Source: JABDJL01 sp047614505
GTDB lineage: Bacteria > Pseudomonadota > Gammaproteobacteria > Xanthomonadales > SZUA-36
Direction of reading: 5' to 3'
DNA length: 19,377 nt
NCBI GenBank assembly: GCA_047614505.1
Contig: JBLHGQ010000051.1
Coordinates: forward strand, 1-19,377
Shown in pieces: positions 1 through 8,180 of the stretch (position 1 is the first letter of the stretch; every line of letters begins with the position of its first letter). The position numbers were made by a program, and so were the translations under genes. The notes beneath the pieces were generated by a model that was given only the letters and a program-made list of their open reading frames with translations, did no database searches and was not told the DNA's origin.

Positions 1-1175
1 CCGAGGACTATAACGGGCATCAGCAGGAAGGCTTTGGGCCCATGCACATGACCGTGGGCAACGGCAGCCGATGTTCTGCGGCGAAGGCTTATTTGCACCC
101 GGCGCTTAAGCGGGCAAACCTCAAACTCATCCAACACGCCACAGTTGAACACATTGACATCGAGAATGGCGCAGCCAAAGGCGTACGATTTACCGTTGGC
201 GGCAGGACGCAGCAGGCAATTGCGCGTTCAGAAGTTATCTTATCTGCAGGTTCAATCGGGTCACCGGTAATTTTGCAGCGTTCCGGCATCGGGCCGGGTG
301 AATTACTGCGGTCTGCAGGCATTGATGTGGTTTGCGACCTCCCCGGGGTGGGTGAAAACCTGCAAGACCACGCTGAAGTGTATTTTCAGTATCGTTGTAA
401 GCAGCCCATTACCCTGAATGGCAAGTTGGACCCCTTTAACAAGTTTCTCATTGGTGCTCAATGGCTATTGACGCGAAGCGGCCTGGGCGCGACCAACCAT
501 TTTGAATCCTGTGCCTTTATTCGTTCAAATGCCGGGGTCGAATGGCCTGACATTCAGTATCATTTTTTGCCTGCAGCGATGCGCTACGATGGTCGTGCCG
601 CCTTTGACGGGCATGGATTTCAGATGCATGTGGGCCCGAACAAGCCAACAAGTCGCGGTACGGTCAGAATCTCAGGACCAGCACCGGATGCAGCACCATT
701 GGTTCAATTTAACTACCTGTCAACAGAAAAAGACCGGTTGGACTGGCGGCAATGCCTGAAATTGACGCGGGAAATCTTGCATCAACCTGCGATGGATGCT
801 TATCGGGGAGATGAAATTCAACCTGCGCTGGATTTCAACATGGTCGATGAAGTTGATGCCTGGGTTCGTCAGAATGTTGAAAGCGCCTACCATCCTTCCT
901 GTAGCGTAAAGATGGGTGCTACTGATGACCCAATGGCTGTTCTTGACCCGCAGTGCCGTGTACGGGGGATAGATAAATTACGGGTTGTTGATTCGTCAAT
1001 ATTCCCGGTTATCACCAACGGCAACCTGAATGCACCAACCATCATGGTCGCAGAAAAAGCGGCGGATATGATTCGAGGTCGACAGCCATTAATTGACGAA
1101 TCCCCGTATTGGGTTGATGAACAATGGCGGGAAAGGCAGCGTATTGGTGTGGCTCAAAGAGAGATTGCCGATTGA
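1..1175 (+). CDS. betA: Choline dehydrogenase BetA (GMC oxidoreductase), C-terminal part
   Basis: The gene enters from the left edge and is read in the frame beginning at base 3, so the N-terminal FAD-binding Rossmann region is outside the window. BetA is an FAD enzyme that oxidises choline to betaine aldehyde and on to glycine betaine. The visible part follows E. coli BetA closely as I remember it: DYNG-QQEGFGPM at the edge, the GMC signature GSIGSPVILQRSGIG near base 250, LPGVGENLQDH, NHFES-AFIRS, IQYHFLPAA and NYLSTEKD. The active-site His lies in YHPSCSVKMG (near base 893) and the partner Asn in NGNLNAPTIM (near 1020). The family usually has HPCGTCKMG, so the HPSCS form is a small variation. 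It stops with TGA at 1173-1175, and the next gene starts 19 bases later in the same direction. A related GMC alcohol dehydrogenase is possible, but the sequence favours choline. Confidence 0.88.
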   Translation, partial: EDYNGHQQEGFGPMHMTVGNGSRCSAAKAYLHPALKRANLKLIQHATVEHIDIENGAAKGVRFTVGGRTQQAIARSEVILSAGSIGSPVILQRSGIGPGELLRSAGIDVVCDLPGVGENLQDHAEVYFQYRCKQPITLNGKLDPFNKFLIGAQWLLTRSGLGATNHFESCAFIRSNAGVEWPDIQYHFLPAAMRYDGRAAFDGHGFQMHVGPNKPTSRGTVRISGPAPDAAPLVQFNYLSTEKDRLDWRQCLKLTREILHQPAMDAYRGDEIQPALDFNMVDEVDAWVRQNVESAYHPSCSVKMGATDDPMAVLDPQCRVRGIDKLRVVDSSIFPVITNGNLNAPTIMVAEKAADMIRGRQPLIDESPYWVDEQWRERQRIGVAQREIAD

Positions 1176-1194
1176 AGCTCCACTGGAGATCGTT

Positions 1195-2706
1195 GTGAAG
1201 AAGGTCACATATCTAGTCTTAGTATTGCTCTGCATAATGATGATCGCCTGTGGAACCGAAGTTGAACCGGTGTCAGTTACCCAGTCTTCAGTTATAAAAC
1301 ACGAAACACCTTTTGCGGTGGGCTCCACTACCCGCTTTATCCATGATGGTTCCAGGCCATACGACTCGGTCGCAGGTATTAATACCGGTGTTCGGACCCT
1401 GATCACCGAGATCTGGTATCCGGTCGATCATCAGGATGTGGCGAAAGGGCAAACGAACTATCGTCAAGCCACTTACGGCGATTATGTATTTGGTAATAAG
1501 GCTGTGCATCACCTGATGATGACGGAAACAACCTTTTTTCACCTGATACCAGCAACGGTTCGCGAAGATGTAAGCCAGGAACAAATCGATGCTGCAATTG
1601 ACGAACTTTTTTATCGTCCCCGCAACAGTTTTGTAAATGCACCATTGGCACAAGGCGACCAGCCATGGCCTGTGCTGGTCATGAGCCATGGCGATGCCGG
1701 CAGTCGCTATAACATGGAAACTGCCTGCGAGTTCCTTGCCGGTCATGGCTATGTGGTGATTGCCCCGGAGCACACAGGTAATTCACCGTATTCAATGACC
1801 GGAAATGACCCTGCCTTGAGTGATTCGGAAGGCAACGCAGAATTTCGCAGCAAAATGGCGGATGTACTTGCGGTGCTTGGTGAACACGGTACCTATGGAA
1901 AGCGTGAAAAGTTTGGTCAAAGCTATACACCATTATCACAAAACGAGGACCCGATACAGGCTTTGCGTGACCTGGATAACTCGCTTTTACAGCGCTTGAA
2001 TGACTTACGCGCGACTTTGGCTGGACTTGATCGCATGAATGGTAATGGCTTATTCGCGGGTCGACTGGACCTTGAGCGGATTGGCTTATTTGGCCGTTCT
2101 TACGGTGGGGTGACAACCATCATGGGCCTGAGCATGGAACCCCGCTTCACAGCTGGTTTTTCTGTAGTTCCCCCCGGTTTTCCCGACCCAAGGGCAGCGC
2201 TTCCACCGCAGGTACTGGTCGAGCAAGGAACTGAATCGGTGATGCTGTCCGCAGATGGCGCGTTTCCACTCACTGAAATCAAAAAACCGATGTTGCTGCT
2301 GAGTGGTGCAGAGGATGGCTTATTGATTGGCATTAGCAAGGCAATGGCCAACTCCTATGGCACCACTTTGCCAACCCGGGAAAATCCACACCCCTTAATA
2401 CGAGAGGCCTATGAGGCCAGTTCAGCACCGGTTGTCTGGGGATTGCTGGCAGACGCTAGCCATTCAGCCCTGGGCGTATCAGGAGGCTTCTGGTGGCCGG
2501 AATTGAAATCGGACACACAAAAACGGACATTTGAACCGGAAGTGGAGTTTGAATTGGTGAGCCCGAAAATTGCCCATAAAATTCAGCGCGAACTCGCTCT
2601 GGATTTCTTTGACCTGACGATAAAGCAGATTCCCTCGGCCAGAGAACGTTTGTTGGATCAGCGCTTCGCTGATGACGGCCTGAAGCTTGAAGCGCGGAAC
2701 TATTAA
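1195..2706 (+). CDS. Lipoprotein alpha/beta hydrolase (PAF-acetylhydrolase/dienelactone hydrolase-like)
   Basis: I chose the GTG at 1195 because GGAG lies six bases before it and it opens directly onto a lipoprotein signal: two Lys, a hydrophobic stretch and a lipobox-like MIAC with Cys at residue 19. An upstream ATG at 1093 is in frame but lies inside betA. The mature 485-residue protein has an alpha/beta-hydrolase layout: an oxyanion strand VLVMSHGDAGS, a GRSYG nucleophile elbow (Ser302), an acid turn GAEDG (Asp374) and a late His in DASHSALG (His423). Segment order and length recall bacterial relatives of platelet-activating-factor acetylhydrolase, which cleave short acyl esters. The substrate cannot be read from the sequence. 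It probably acts in the periplasm anchored to a membrane, and may be co-transcribed with betA. Confidence 0.8.
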   Translation: MKKVTYLVLVLLCIMMIACGTEVEPVSVTQSSVIKHETPFAVGSTTRFIHDGSRPYDSVAGINTGVRTLITEIWYPVDHQDVAKGQTNYRQATYGDYVFGNKAVHHLMMTETTFFHLIPATVREDVSQEQIDAAIDELFYRPRNSFVNAPLAQGDQPWPVLVMSHGDAGSRYNMETACEFLAGHGYVVIAPEHTGNSPYSMTGNDPALSDSEGNAEFRSKMADVLAVLGEHGTYGKREKFGQSYTPLSQNEDPIQALRDLDNSLLQRLNDLRATLAGLDRMNGNGLFAGRLDLERIGLFGRSYGGVTTIMGLSMEPRFTAGFSVVPPGFPDPRAALPPQVLVEQGTESVMLSADGAFPLTEIKKPMLLLSGAEDGLLIGISKAMANSYGTTLPTRENPHPLIREAYEASSAPVVWGLLADASHSALGVSGGFWWPELKSDTQKRTFEPEVEFELVSPKIAHKIQRELALDFFDLTIKQIPSARERLLDQRFADDGLKLEARNY

Positions 2707-2775
2707 TTACGCAGTAACACGCTGCTTTCATGTTATTTTGAAGGCTGATGTCTTGAGTCAGGAAAACACTTTGGC

Positions 2776-3975
2776 ATGACAGAGGCTCTGTTATTCGAAT
2801 GGATCAGCGTCCTGCTTCGTTGGGCACACGTGTTGGTTGCGATCGCGTGGATCGGTGCGTCTTTTTACCTGATTTCCTGGGAAAATAAATTCAATCGCCT
2901 GCGAAATCTGCGCGAAGGTGTCGAGGGGGATTTTTGGACTATACAAGGCGGTGATTTTTACTTAGTAGAAAAACTGAAATCAGCACCAAGGCAACTGCCG
3001 GCAGAATTACACTGGTTCAGATACGAGGCTTACTTCACCTGGGTGAGCGGTTTTATACTTATGTGCGTGTTCTATTACAGCAACGCGTCAATCATGTTGC
3101 TCGATCAAAGTTCTCCTCTGGATGGCTCTTTCCAGGCGATTGCTGCCAGTGTACTTTCACTATTAGTCATTTGGTTGGCATACGCCCTTTACTGCAACAC
3201 CAGGTTGGCTCGCAATCTTGGCCTGTCAGCCCTTGTTGGTATTTTCGTAGTGGCATTGCTGGCCTGGTTTTATGGTTTGCTATTCAATGGGCGTGCGGCA
3301 TTTCTGCATATTGGCGCTGCAATGGGTACTATCATGAGTGCCAACGTGTTCTTTTCAATCATTCCATGGCATAAGCGCCTTGTTTCGGCGATCGCGAGTT
3401 CCGAACCGCTGGATGAAATTTATCGTTCACACCCCGGATTTCGCTCGCGCCACAATCATTACATGACATTGCCCGTCCTGTTTTTGATGCTCAGCGGCCA
3501 TGCACCGGTCAATTTTGATGGCAGTCTCAGCTGGTTGGTCGCGGCGCTGCTGGTGACTGCAATGGGACTCTTAAAGCACTTCCATACCTGCATTCAAAGG
3601 AAAACACCTGCAATTAGATACTTGTTGGCTGGATTAATCGTTTTAACTTCAGCCATATTGATTTCATCATCTGACGCGCGGACAGTTTTCCGGTGCGAGG
3701 AAAAACTTCAACAGGAACAAGTAGAAAAAATCATCGCCAGTCGTTGCGAGTCCTGCCATAACAGCAATTCCGGGACTAGAGCTTCTGTCGATTCTCAAAA
3801 CGTGCCGGTTTGGAGCAATCCAAACGAGTTGCTAGCGCTTAGAACTCAGGCCCGGAATCTGGTCCTTATAAACAAAACCATGCCACCTGCTAACGTGACC
3901 GGAATGACGGAACATGAACGCGGGATTTTCGCCTGCTGGCTAGAGAATGCAGTAGACCCGGGCCTTTATGAGTAA
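2776..3975 (+). CDS. puuD: PuuD-type membrane urate oxidase with C-terminal cytochrome c domain
   Basis: This 399-residue protein matches the proteobacterial PuuD family, a membrane urate oxidase that makes 5-hydroxyisourate and passes electrons to the respiratory chain. It is unrelated to the E. coli puuD of putrescine catabolism. The N-terminal ~300 residues form the multi-spanning urate_ox_N region. It opens with RWAHVLVAIAWIGASFYLISWEN and includes WFRYEAYFTWVSGF (80-93) and a His-rich tail near 226-228 and 268-270. The C-terminal ~95 residues are a class I cytochrome c, with haem motif CESCH (324-328) and probable axial Met369 in NKTMPPANVTGMTEHER. Length is normal for the family. The ATG at 2776 has only a distant AGGA before it, so the start is slightly uncertain. 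The end overlaps the next gene by 8 nt, which implies translational coupling. An OHCU decarboxylase, needed to reach allantoin, is not in the window. Confidence 0.88.
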   Translation: MTEALLFEWISVLLRWAHVLVAIAWIGASFYLISWENKFNRLRNLREGVEGDFWTIQGGDFYLVEKLKSAPRQLPAELHWFRYEAYFTWVSGFILMCVFYYSNASIMLLDQSSPLDGSFQAIAASVLSLLVIWLAYALYCNTRLARNLGLSALVGIFVVALLAWFYGLLFNGRAAFLHIGAAMGTIMSANVFFSIIPWHKRLVSAIASSEPLDEIYRSHPGFRSRHNHYMTLPVLFLMLSGHAPVNFDGSLSWLVAALLVTAMGLLKHFHTCIQRKTPAIRYLLAGLIVLTSAILISSSDARTVFRCEEKLQQEQVEKIIASRCESCHNSNSGTRASVDSQNVPVWSNPNELLALRTQARNLVLINKTMPPANVTGMTEHERGIFACWLENAVDPGLYE

Positions 3976-4309
3976 AATTGTATTGTTTGTATTAGATTTG
4001 GAAACAGGTCGGCCAGGGGCTGGCGTCGAGGCATCGGTCTCGTTCTTGACGTCCAGTCTTCAATATGAACTGATTCACAATAGTATTACCAGGAAGGATG
4101 GATGTTTCACTACCCATATTGCATCGCATAGTCAATTTCCGACACCTGAATTCCGGGTCCTCGTGCAAGCAGGAGATTATTTTAAAGCACACAACAAGGT
4201 TACGTTTTACTCCGAAATCTGTATTGATATCTGTTGGGATGGCGAACAAGACATGGTGTTGCCACTGTTGCTCAGCTCGCATGGCTATACGACTTACCGT
4301 GGCAACTGA
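3968..4309 (+). CDS. Transthyretin-fold HIUase-like protein lacking catalytic residues
   Basis: The 113-residue protein has the transthyretin/5-hydroxyisourate hydrolase (HIUase) fold and length. It shows VLDLETGRPGAGV near the N-terminus, AGDYF (68-72), FYSEICI (80-86), and the C-terminal signature PLLLSSHGYTTYRGN. Family members hydrolyse 5-hydroxyisourate, the product of the preceding urate oxidase, to OHCU. Compared from memory with canonical enzymes, this one lacks the key residues. The His of the HVLD motif is Phe7, the Arg of the DGR motif is Cys46, the His of HYHVPLLLS is Val97, and the terminal YRGS is YRGN. It overlaps the urate oxidase by 8 nt, so the two are coupled. It may be a non-catalytic partner, a binding protein, or an enzyme with a changed mechanism. 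The fold assignment is strong; HIUase activity is doubtful. Confidence 0.85.
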   Translation: MSKIVLFVLDLETGRPGAGVEASVSFLTSSLQYELIHNSITRKDGCFTTHIASHSQFPTPEFRVLVQAGDYFKAHNKVTFYSEICIDICWDGEQDMVLPLLLSSHGYTTYRGN

Positions 4310-4485
4310 ATCCCGGAATGTTTGCGTTAGTCCAGAGAAAAAATTTTAAGAAGTTGCTTTGAAATCACATGTTGGCGTGCTTACAGCACGGATAAATATG
4401 GCTCTCACCCCTTATGCTGTAACCCTTCGCGATTTTCGAACGCTTAGCTGCTAGGCTACAAACACGACTGATTCGAACCAATACC

Positions 4486-6042
4486 ATGATTAAAAAAATT
4501 CTGTTGGCAATTGTTGCCCTCATTGTTGGGCTCGTATTATTGCTTGCTGCGCTGATAGCGTGGCCATTGCCTGACATGCCACAGGAAGGCCTTTCCGGAG
4601 ATATTCTGATTCGCAATGTTGCCATTGTCGATGTAGAGAATGGGCTGGTAACTAGCAATCAGAATGTGGTGATTCGAGGTGGAAAAATCGCGTCGATTGG
4701 TTCTGATGAACCCTCGCAAATTGAAGAGCCACTGATTGTGATTGACGGCACGAGTCAGTACTTGATGCCCGGCCTGTGGGACATGCACACACACTCCACG
4801 AAACTCTCTTCGCAGTACCAACACCCGCTGTTTATCGCCAATGGAATCACAGGCGTACGTGATTTGTGGGGCTGCATGTCGGAACCGGACAGCTTCTTCG
4901 CGTGTATTGAAGATCGCCAAAATTGGAATAATGCCCTGGTTAATCATAGCGGTCTTTCGCCTCGCTACATCGGACAGAGCAGTTATCAAATCAATGGTGG
5001 TAACGAAGTACCCGAGGGTTATCCGGAGTTCTTCAAAGCCCGGAACGCTGAAGAAGCTCGCCAGTTGGTCAACTACTATGCTGACGCGGGTGCTGACATT
5101 CTAAAGCCCTATTCAGAGCTTTCCGTTGAAGCCTATGCAGCTATGGCAGAGGAAGCACGTCGCCGAGGTCTGTCGCTGCAGGGTCATCGTCCGGTAAGGG
5201 TGTCGCTTGAGACTGCCCTATCAGCGGGTCAAGGCAGTATCGAACATGCACGATTGTTTCTTCTGGAGTGTTTTCACGGTGCAGCTGATTTTCGCGCGTT
5301 GTCCAAACCATTTGCAGCCTACACGCCGCAATTACGGGCGCGTCTGGTCGATGAGCACGATGAAGAGCGTTGCAAGATACTCATGACCGCTATGGCGAAC
5401 TCAAATACATGGTGGACGCCCACCTTGCAGACTTTGAAAATGGGCGCTCGGGCGGGTGACCCAACGTATCGGGACGATCCTCGCCTAAAGTACATCCCTT
5501 ATCTGTTTGAGAAGCTTATGTGGACTCCCGATGCTGATCGGATGATGGCAAATGGTGCCGATGAGACGGGTCGCAATGTTTACGTCGATATGTATGAGCT
5601 GGCGCTGCAAAACGTCGGGCAGGCTCACGAAGCCGGTGTGAGAATACTCACTGGAACAGATACCTTCGACACCTACGTATTTCCCGGTTTCAGCACGCAT
5701 GACGAACTGCAGGACCTCGTCGCTGCAGGCTTGTCGCCATCAGATGCATTGAGAACAGCAACCATCGATGCGGCGATCTTCAGCGGTGTCCAGGACGATT
5801 TCGGTTCGATCGCGATCGGGAAGGCTGCCGATATGATCCTTCTTAGTGCTAACCCATTGCGAGATATTCGTAACACACAGAAAATAGAAGGATTATTCTT
5901 CAATGGGCAGTTTTTCGACCGCTCCACTTTGGACCGACTTTTAGATTTCGCAGAACAGCGAGCCGGTAGCATCCGTAACAACATCCGCATACTTTGGGAT
6001 GCCGTAAATAGTCCATTGTTACGCGTACAGTTCGCAGATTAA
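4486..6042 (+). CDS. Membrane-anchored metal-dependent amidohydrolase
   Basis: A 518-residue protein of the amidohydrolase superfamily (imidazolonepropionase/prolidase-like branch). It begins with a single hydrophobic helix (residues 5-26), either a signal anchor or an uncleaved signal, so the enzyme likely faces the periplasm. A small beta domain follows (38-95), then the TIM barrel. Metal-ligand candidates are all visible: His101 and His103 in MPGLWDMHTHS, Lys207 (ILKPY, a candidate carboxylated lysine), His234 (QGHR), His254 (IEHA) and Asp392 (GTDT). The C-terminal GSIAIGKAADMILL with NPL is typical of the family. It lies 176 bases after the HIUase-like gene. Purine context makes a cyclic-amide substrate tempting, but the residues are not those of allantoinase, and dipeptidase or lactonase activity is equally possible. 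Confidence 0.83.
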   Translation: MIKKILLAIVALIVGLVLLLAALIAWPLPDMPQEGLSGDILIRNVAIVDVENGLVTSNQNVVIRGGKIASIGSDEPSQIEEPLIVIDGTSQYLMPGLWDMHTHSTKLSSQYQHPLFIANGITGVRDLWGCMSEPDSFFACIEDRQNWNNALVNHSGLSPRYIGQSSYQINGGNEVPEGYPEFFKARNAEEARQLVNYYADAGADILKPYSELSVEAYAAMAEEARRRGLSLQGHRPVRVSLETALSAGQGSIEHARLFLLECFHGAADFRALSKPFAAYTPQLRARLVDEHDEERCKILMTAMANSNTWWTPTLQTLKMGARAGDPTYRDDPRLKYIPYLFEKLMWTPDADRMMANGADETGRNVYVDMYELALQNVGQAHEAGVRILTGTDTFDTYVFPGFSTHDELQDLVAAGLSPSDALRTATIDAAIFSGVQDDFGSIAIGKAADMILLSANPLRDIRNTQKIEGLFFNGQFFDRSTLDRLLDFAEQRAGSIRNNIRILWDAVNSPLLRVQFAD

Positions 6043-6082
6043 GATTATTACCGGAATAAAGGGCAGAGTGGACTAAACCGAA

Positions 6083-6838
6083 CTAAGTGAGAACTTCGAC
6101 CTTGGCTCCACAACACAAAGTGCCAGAGTCCAGTGTTTTTAGTGCGACTCCCGCAATTCCATTATTGCGTTTCAGAACCGTTCGAATTACGTCGGGGTCA
6201 AGCGGAAGGTCTCCCTGACCCCGGGCAACCATAACGCAACGCCTTGTATGGTCATAAATGTGACAGCTCAATGATCCAAGGTTCACGTCTTTGTTCACCC
6301 AGTGGTTTTCAATGAAGCCGATTTCACTGGTTTCGACCAAAAAATTGGGACGAAACCGGGCGCGATGGATTATTGAGGCTGGCAACAGTTGCTGTAATTT
6401 AGCCAAAGTTCCAGTTGTCAATAATTGCAATGGTGAGCAGTCAAAAAAACCTTCTGTTCCCGGTTCAAACAGGAAAGGCTCTCCCTTGCCCTCGGTAACG
6501 GCCGTCGGAAACTCATGCTGTATTGTCTCAATATCTTGCGCAGAACGGGTCGCGACCTGGCGTCCCAGAAGTTCAGAGAGACCGAGTGCTACCTCGGCTG
6601 AACCAGCCGGGTGTTCGCGACCATCCGGCAATCTGATAATCACCTCGCCGTCTATCGTCCATGCTCGACAACATAGTAAGTCGGCGTAGCGTTTTGCACT
6701 CAACGACACGTTGGATTCCGCATCTACTACTGCCCATTGTCGGTCTCCACCGATACCACCGGGACCGACGTTGGCTTGCTCCAATTGCTCCCCCAGCATT
6801 GACTTGACCGGGTATCGCCAGATTTCAGTTATTTTCAT
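6083..6838 (-). CDS. MOSC domain protein with N-terminal beta-barrel domain
   Basis: The 251-residue protein has the two-domain layout of YcbX-like and mARC-like MOSC proteins. The N-terminal MOSC_N barrel includes IWRYPVKSM (6-14) and GDRQWAVVD (31-39). The MOSC domain has FDCSPLQLLTTGTL, RFRPNFLVET and TRRCVMV. Cys201 in the last motif corresponds to the cysteine that holds molybdenum cofactor or carries sulfur in the family. Such proteins act in reductive detoxification of N-hydroxylated compounds, often with a ferredoxin domain. No ferredoxin domain is fused here, so an external electron partner would be needed. It is convergent with the amidohydrolase (40 bases between stops). A three-copy 10-bp repeat lies 45 bases upstream of its start. 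Confidence 0.83.
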   Translation of the reverse strand: MKITEIWRYPVKSMLGEQLEQANVGPGGIGGDRQWAVVDAESNVSLSAKRYADLLCCRAWTIDGEVIIRLPDGREHPAGSAEVALGLSELLGRQVATRSAQDIETIQHEFPTAVTEGKGEPFLFEPGTEGFFDCSPLQLLTTGTLAKLQQLLPASIIHRARFRPNFLVETSEIGFIENHWVNKDVNLGSLSCHIYDHTRRCVMVARGQGDLPLDPDVIRTVLKRNNGIAGVALKTLDSGTLCCGAKVEVLT

Positions 6839-6882
6839 GGCTAGTATTTAAGCGTACCCATAGTTCGAGGATCGACTCATCT

Positions 6883-6912
6883 AATCAATTGGAATCAATT
6901 GGAATCGATTGG
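6883..6912. repeat. Three tandem 10-bp repeats (AATCAATTGG)
   Basis: Two perfect copies of AATCAATTGG are followed by AATCGATTGG, one base different. Each copy contains a CAATTG or CGATTG core. The 10-base period is close to one helical turn, so the copies face the same side of the DNA. The array lies between the start of the MOSC gene and the end of the core MetE gene, about 45 bases upstream of the MOSC start, where a regulator could bind. It may also be just a slippage repeat. Confidence 0.75.
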
Positions 6913-7030
6913 GGCGATCACTTTGAGTTTGATGTGGTCATTTGGATCGAGTTTAACCCAATTATCGTTACTAGCCGAAAGCTGACAATAAATTCCAATT
7001 CGAGAGTGCCAAGAGTTGGCGAAATAAGGT

Positions 7031-8086
7031 TTAAACGCTTCGAGCTGCCTGGCATAGCACGCGTAGCTTTGACATCGCAAGATCACGGTCCAGCATCATC
7101 AGTCCACAATCCGGTGCTGCAACCAGTCTGTTGTGATCAATATGGTTTAAGGCCGCCGCCAGCCGGCCTGCGACATCTTCGACCGTCTCCAGCTTGCTGC
7201 TTGCCACTGCAATACTGCCCAAAATAATAGTCGTCTTTGAGAATCGCTCAAGCAGCTCAAAATCATTGTGGCGGTGTGCATCCTCGATTGAGATTTGATC
7301 AACACAGGATTCATCAAGTGCTCTGGCCAGTTGCATGTAGCAATTCGCGTCAGCTTTGTGGTAATCCTCATCATCCAGATGTCCGGGATAGCCGCAACAC
7401 ATATGCATGGTGCGTACGACCTCATCCGGTACGCCGTCGAAGCAACGCTCAAGGCATTCCACACCAAAATCCAGTGCGTAATCCACGTTCCGCACCAACA
7501 GGGGTTCATCCACCTGAATATGGCGGCAACCAGCAGTTGCCAGTGCACGAATTTCAAAATTCAATGCATCAGCAAGATCAAACGCCAGACGCCGGGCATC
7601 GTGGTAATAGGCATCTGCAGTGGTATCCATGATGGTCACCGGCCCGGGCACAGTAATCTTGACCGGTCGATCTGTGCAGGACTGGGCCATGACGTAGTCC
7701 CGGGGCAGGAAATGATCGCCCATAGGCACAATTTTGCCGGTAATGGTGGGTAGATCAGCTACCGCGGCGCCATCGCGATGCACTTTTGATGTTAGATTCT
7801 TAAAATCGAAACCTTCAAGGTGCCGGCAATGATAGTGAATATAGTTTTCGCGTCGCATTTCGCCATCTGTGGGGATGTCTATGCCACAGGCAACCTGGTC
7901 CAGCACCGCCTCACGGGTTGCCAGATCCAATAGGTCGGTATCATCCTCGTCAGGCCTGTCAGCTACATACGAAAATGTTCGCGCCTGCTCTTCGTCAGCT
8001 TTGCTCTCTTCGGTTTCTGCCCAGTTACCGATCTTTAAATAAGATGGTTTAGGGTATGCCCCGATACAGGTGGTTTCAATTGCCAT
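7031..8086 (-). CDS. Core-type cobalamin-independent methionine synthase (MetE C-terminal-like)
   Basis: The 351-residue protein corresponds to the catalytic C-terminal barrel of MetE without the N-terminal half of the ~750-residue enzyme. Zinc ligands known from MetE are present: His228 and Cys230 in MHMCCG, Glu268 in SIEDAHR and Cys327 in PDCGLMM. The QVDEPLL motif (Asp193-Glu194) matches the homocysteine/methionine-binding site, and GPVT (148-151) is also typical. Short MetE proteins of this kind methylate homocysteine using donors other than methyl-folate triglutamate, such as methylcobamide proteins, in the cases studied. The donor here is unknown. The surrounding betaine and BCCT genes make a methylated amine or sulfonium compound plausible, which is inference. 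It is divergent from the HAD gene (94 bases apart). A methylcobamide:CoM-like or other MetE-barrel methyltransferase is an alternative. Confidence 0.85.
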   Translation of the reverse strand: MAIETTCIGAYPKPSYLKIGNWAETEESKADEEQARTFSYVADRPDEDDTDLLDLATREAVLDQVACGIDIPTDGEMRRENYIHYHCRHLEGFDFKNLTSKVHRDGAAVADLPTITGKIVPMGDHFLPRDYVMAQSCTDRPVKITVPGPVTIMDTTADAYYHDARRLAFDLADALNFEIRALATAGCRHIQVDEPLLVRNVDYALDFGVECLERCFDGVPDEVVRTMHMCCGYPGHLDDEDYHKADANCYMQLARALDESCVDQISIEDAHRHNDFELLERFSKTTIILGSIAVASSKLETVEDVAGRLAAALNHIDHNRLVAAPDCGLMMLDRDLAMSKLRVLCQAARSV

Positions 8087-8180
8087 TATGATTCTGTACC
8101 TTTGCTAAATCGGAGTACCTGATTGATCAATGTAATCTACTCTGACCTCTAGAAATAACGCAAGTGCATCTGGAAACCTT

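Noticed and set aside
1288..2116. Overlapping minus-strand open frames up to 161 codons
   Set aside because: They oppose the lipoprotein hydrolase, which has a full signal peptide and catalytic triad; no domain is recognisable in the antisense frames.
4376..4390. Small perfect hairpin CGTGC-TTACA-GCACG after the HIUase-like gene
   Set aside because: No T-run follows on either strand and the stem is only five pairs, so it is not a convincing terminator.
4537..4989. Minus-strand open frame of 150 codons
   Set aside because: Antisense to the amidohydrolase metal-site region and without any recognisable motif.
7008..7020. Hairpin GCCAA-GAG-TTGGC after the core MetE stop
   Set aside because: Five pairs and no T-run in the minus-strand direction; too weak to call a terminator.
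6889..7227. Open frame of 112 codons on the plus strand
   Set aside because: It starts inside the 10-bp repeat and runs antisense into the core MetE gene; composition and lack of a ribosome site mark it as a shadow.
7237..7753. Two long plus-strand open frames
   Set aside because: Both are antisense to the core MetE gene, which has intact zinc-site motifs, so they are not real genes.
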